Source of the DNA: Telluria antibiotica
GTDB lineage: Bacteria; Pseudomonadota; Gammaproteobacteria; Burkholderiales; Burkholderiaceae_D
Length of the DNA: 64,000 nt
Reading direction: 5' to 3'
NCBI RefSeq assembly: GCF_011682055.1
Contig: NZ_JAAQOM010000009.1
Span: 1 to 64,000, forward strand
A program made the translations under genes and the position numbers. The notes beneath the pieces were generated by a model, which searched no databases, had not been told where the DNA came from, and saw only the letters and a program-made list of their open reading frames with translations. This document shows positions 62,569 to 64,000 of the stretch, piece by piece (the first letter of the stretch is position 1; every line of letters begins with the position of its first letter).

Positions 62569-63782
62569 GGAAGCGCTGAACAAATAGGTTTTCCGCCTGA
62601 GTCGAGAGGACAAACCAGCATCGGATGTCACGGTGGTCGAATTCGGGCATTTTTCGCGTCTGGTGCGGGGCCTTGAGACGCGGTTTGGCGCGCCACGGTG
62701 GGCGCTTCCAGGTTCAGGACGGAGTTCGGGCGTGGGCGCTTCCAAAAGTTCGGTCGGCCAGCACCAGATTGGCGAACGCGAACAAGGTATGCAACTGCGC
62801 GGTGTTCTTCGCCAGCCCACGGTAACGCGTCTTGCGATACTTGAATAGGTTCTTCAGCACGTGGAACGGATGCTCGACCTTCGCGCGCACGCTGGCCTTG
62901 GCCTTCTCCAGCTTTTCCTTGGCACGGCCCAGCGGATTCTTCTTCATGGCCTTGCGCACGCTGCGCTTCATCGCGATGTGCCAGATGACCGCCTTGTCCG
63001 CGTTCTCCGGGCGTTTGTCGGCCCCCTGATATCCAGAGTCGCCGAACACCATTTTTTCGTCGCCATGAAGAAGATTATGGGTTTGCGTGACGTCGGACAC
63101 GTTGCCCGCCGTGGTCACGAGCGTATGCGTCAGGCCGGATTTGGCATCGACGCCGATATGGGCCTTCATGCCGAAGAACCAGTTCTTGCCCTTCTTCGAC
63201 TGATGCATTTCCGGATCGAGTTTTTCGTCGCGGTTCTTGGTCGAGGGAGGCGCCGCGATCAGGGTCGCGTCGACGATGGTCCCTTCGCGCATCATCAGGC
63301 CCTTGCTGGCCAGATGCCCGTTGATTTCATCGAAGATCCTGCGCGTCAGGTTGTGCTTTTCGAGCAGACGGCGGAACTTGAGCAGTGCCGTGGCGTCCGG
63401 CGCCGACTCGTGCGTCAGGTCGATGCCGACAAAGCCGCGAATGGCTTGGCTGTCATAGATCGCATCTTCGATGCCCTCGTCCGACAAGCCGAAGCACTGC
63501 TGCGCGATATACATGCGCAGCATCCGCTCCAGACCGACAGGCGGACGACCGCGCCCTTCGCCCTTCGGGTAATACGGCAGCAACGCCGCGACCAGCGCCG
63601 GCCATGGCGTCACGGCCTCGATCTCGGCCAGAAAACGATCACGTCGCGTCGGTCTCTTCTTGCTTGCGAACTCGGCGTCGGAAAAACTCGTTTGCTTCAT
63701 CGGAACGCTGGAAAGATGGGATGCATTATTGTGCCAGTTGTTCACGCCGCCGGGGGAGCTCAGCGATTAAATCAGCACTTCC
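62569..63782 (-). mobile_element. IS5-family insertion sequence, apparently complete
   Basis: The element is 1,214 bp long. Ends read GGAAGCGCTGA (62569-62579) and, inverted, GGAAGTGCTGA (63772-63782), differing at one of 11 positions. The 4-bp direct repeats CTAG at 62565-62568 and 63783-63786 are the target duplication typical of IS5 (YTAR sites). One intact transposase gene fills the element on the minus strand. The clean duplication and near-identical ends point to a fairly recent insertion. Confidence 0.9.
62714..63700 (-). CDS. IS5-family DDE transposase
   Basis: The protein has 328 aa from the ATG at 63700 (MKQTSFSDAEFASKKRPTRRDRFLAEIEAVTPWPALVAAL, the usual IS5 beginning); an upstream ATG at 63745 would add 15 residues. 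IS5 catalytic regions are visible: GTIVDATLIAAPPSTKNRD with the first Asp, VFGDSGYQGADKR with the second Asp, and the C-terminal KAKASVRAKVEHPFHVLKNLFKYRKTRYRGLAKNTAQL with the DDE Glu. It is full length without frameshift. Confidence 0.93.
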   Translation of the reverse strand: MKQTSFSDAEFASKKRPTRRDRFLAEIEAVTPWPALVAALLPYYPKGEGRGRPPVGLERMLRMYIAQQCFGLSDEGIEDAIYDSQAIRGFVGIDLTHESAPDATALLKFRRLLEKHNLTRRIFDEINGHLASKGLMMREGTIVDATLIAAPPSTKNRDEKLDPEMHQSKKGKNWFFGMKAHIGVDAKSGLTHTLVTTAGNVSDVTQTHNLLHGDEKMVFGDSGYQGADKRPENADKAVIWHIAMKRSVRKAMKKNPLGRAKEKLEKAKASVRAKVEHPFHVLKNLFKYRKTRYRGLAKNTAQLHTLFAFANLVLADRTFGSAHARTPS

Positions 63783-63828
63783 CTAGGGACGGGAAGGAAA
63801 CCCAACGCGAGGAATCGCGCTTGACGGA

Positions 63829-63860
63829 ATCTGCGGCGCTGATATCTGGCAGCCGCAGAT
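63829..63860. repeat. 9-bp inverted repeat downstream of the IS
   Basis: ATCTGCGGC and GCCGCAGAT are separated by 14 bases. No T-run follows. The role is unknown; it may be a regulatory or recombination hairpin in the spacer before the orphan cassette. Confidence 0.4.
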
Positions 63861-63901
63861 AGCAACTCCCTCCACATCGTCTGACAAGGCAGCGACAAAA
63901 G

Positions 63902-63934
63902 GAGCCGGGGCGAGAAGCAGCCGGCTCTTTCTTT
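63902..63934 (+). terminator. Intrinsic terminator before the duplicated segment
   Basis: GAGCCGG (63902-63908) pairs with CCGGCTC (63921-63927), loop of 12 bases, followed by TTTCTTT. It would end transcription of the toxin-immunity island directly before the duplicated 66-bp stretch starts at 63935. Confidence 0.75.
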
Positions 63935-64000
63935 GCCTGGAATCGGTCTTCACGAAGCCCGTGGCGGATATCTATACCGACGTGTACGCCGTGCTGAGCC
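63935..64000 (+). pseudogene. Start of an orphan tip cassette (copy 2 of the 66-bp duplication)
   Basis: The last 66 bases match 60188-60253 of the giant gene at 60 of 66 positions and would encode LESVFTKPVADIYTDVYAV. Five of the six differences lie in the last 25 bases. The segment has no start codon and no YD repeats. This is the layout of an orphan C-terminal toxin cassette, a store of alternative tips downstream of polymorphic toxin genes. The element continues beyond the window, so its tip cannot be seen. Confidence 0.7.

Overview
The window is high-GC bacterial DNA. It probably comes from a betaproteobacterium of the Massilia/Duganella/Janthinobacterium type (Oxalobacteraceae). The evidence is the codon bias (GCC, CTG and CGC rich), the family mix (TonB receptor with a tryptophan-halogenase-like partner, sigma-28, giant YD-repeat protein) and a betaproteobacterial-looking tRNA-Cys remnant. 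The genus is an inference; no 16S or housekeeping marker is present.

Layout. (1) 1-1422 is a scrap region: a frameshifted gene remnant, a higB-higA toxin-antitoxin pair with a palindromic operator candidate, and the 3' part of a tRNA-Cys gene that looks like an attachment site. (2) 1711-6338 holds a TonB-family protein with a long Gln/Glu/Ala/Arg repeat, a DoxX-type membrane protein and an exported amidohydrolase. (3) 12380 down to 6367 (minus strand) is a carbohydrate-acquisition unit: TonB-dependent receptor, flavin-dependent tryptophan-halogenase-like protein, and GH30 glycosidase, with two adjacent inverted repeats upstream of the receptor. (4) 14585 down to 12736 (minus) is a TPR protein and a lipoprotein.

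(5) 14806-35548 is one uninterrupted plus-strand flagellar cluster: flgF, flgG, flgA, flgH, flgI, flgB, flgC, fliE, fliF, a fliG-slot gene, fliH, fliI, fliJ, a fliK-slot gene, flgD, flgE, fliM-like, fliN, fliO, fliP, a sigma-28 gene, a TPR gene, an unknown gene, fliQ, fliR, flhB, flhA. Many genes overlap by ATGA or TGATG. It has a full export gate, rod, rings and hook. It has no flagellin, filament cap, hook-filament junction, motAB or chemotaxis gene. Its C-ring genes are reduced: the FliG-slot protein is 174 aa, and the FliM-like protein lacks the N-terminal CheY-binding motif. A strong intrinsic terminator closes the cluster.

(6) 35791-61197 is a single gene of about 8,468 codons. It encodes a giant YD-repeat (Rhs-like) protein: a very long 21-residue YD array, an Ig-like island, more YD repeats, a LysM domain, a Pro/Lys linker with a membrane segment, Gly/Ala-rich modules, and an AT-richer C-terminal tip typical of exchangeable toxin domains. 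A sequence matching the sigma-28 promoter pattern (TAAA-N15-GTGGATAA) lies just upstream. The giant gene may therefore be under the sigma factor encoded in the flagellar cluster. (7) 61207-62568 holds three small AT-richer genes, immunity or accessory candidates. (8) An IS5-family element (62569-63782) with a CTAG target duplication sits exactly after the stop codon of the third. (9) At the right edge, a 66-bp copy of an internal stretch of the giant gene's 3' part marks the likely start of an orphan toxin-tip cassette.

The most interesting reading is a filament-less, motor-less flagellar export apparatus next to, and possibly co-regulated with, a giant polymorphic-toxin-like surface protein. 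The promoter match and gene content are seen in the sequence. The functional link is a hypothesis.
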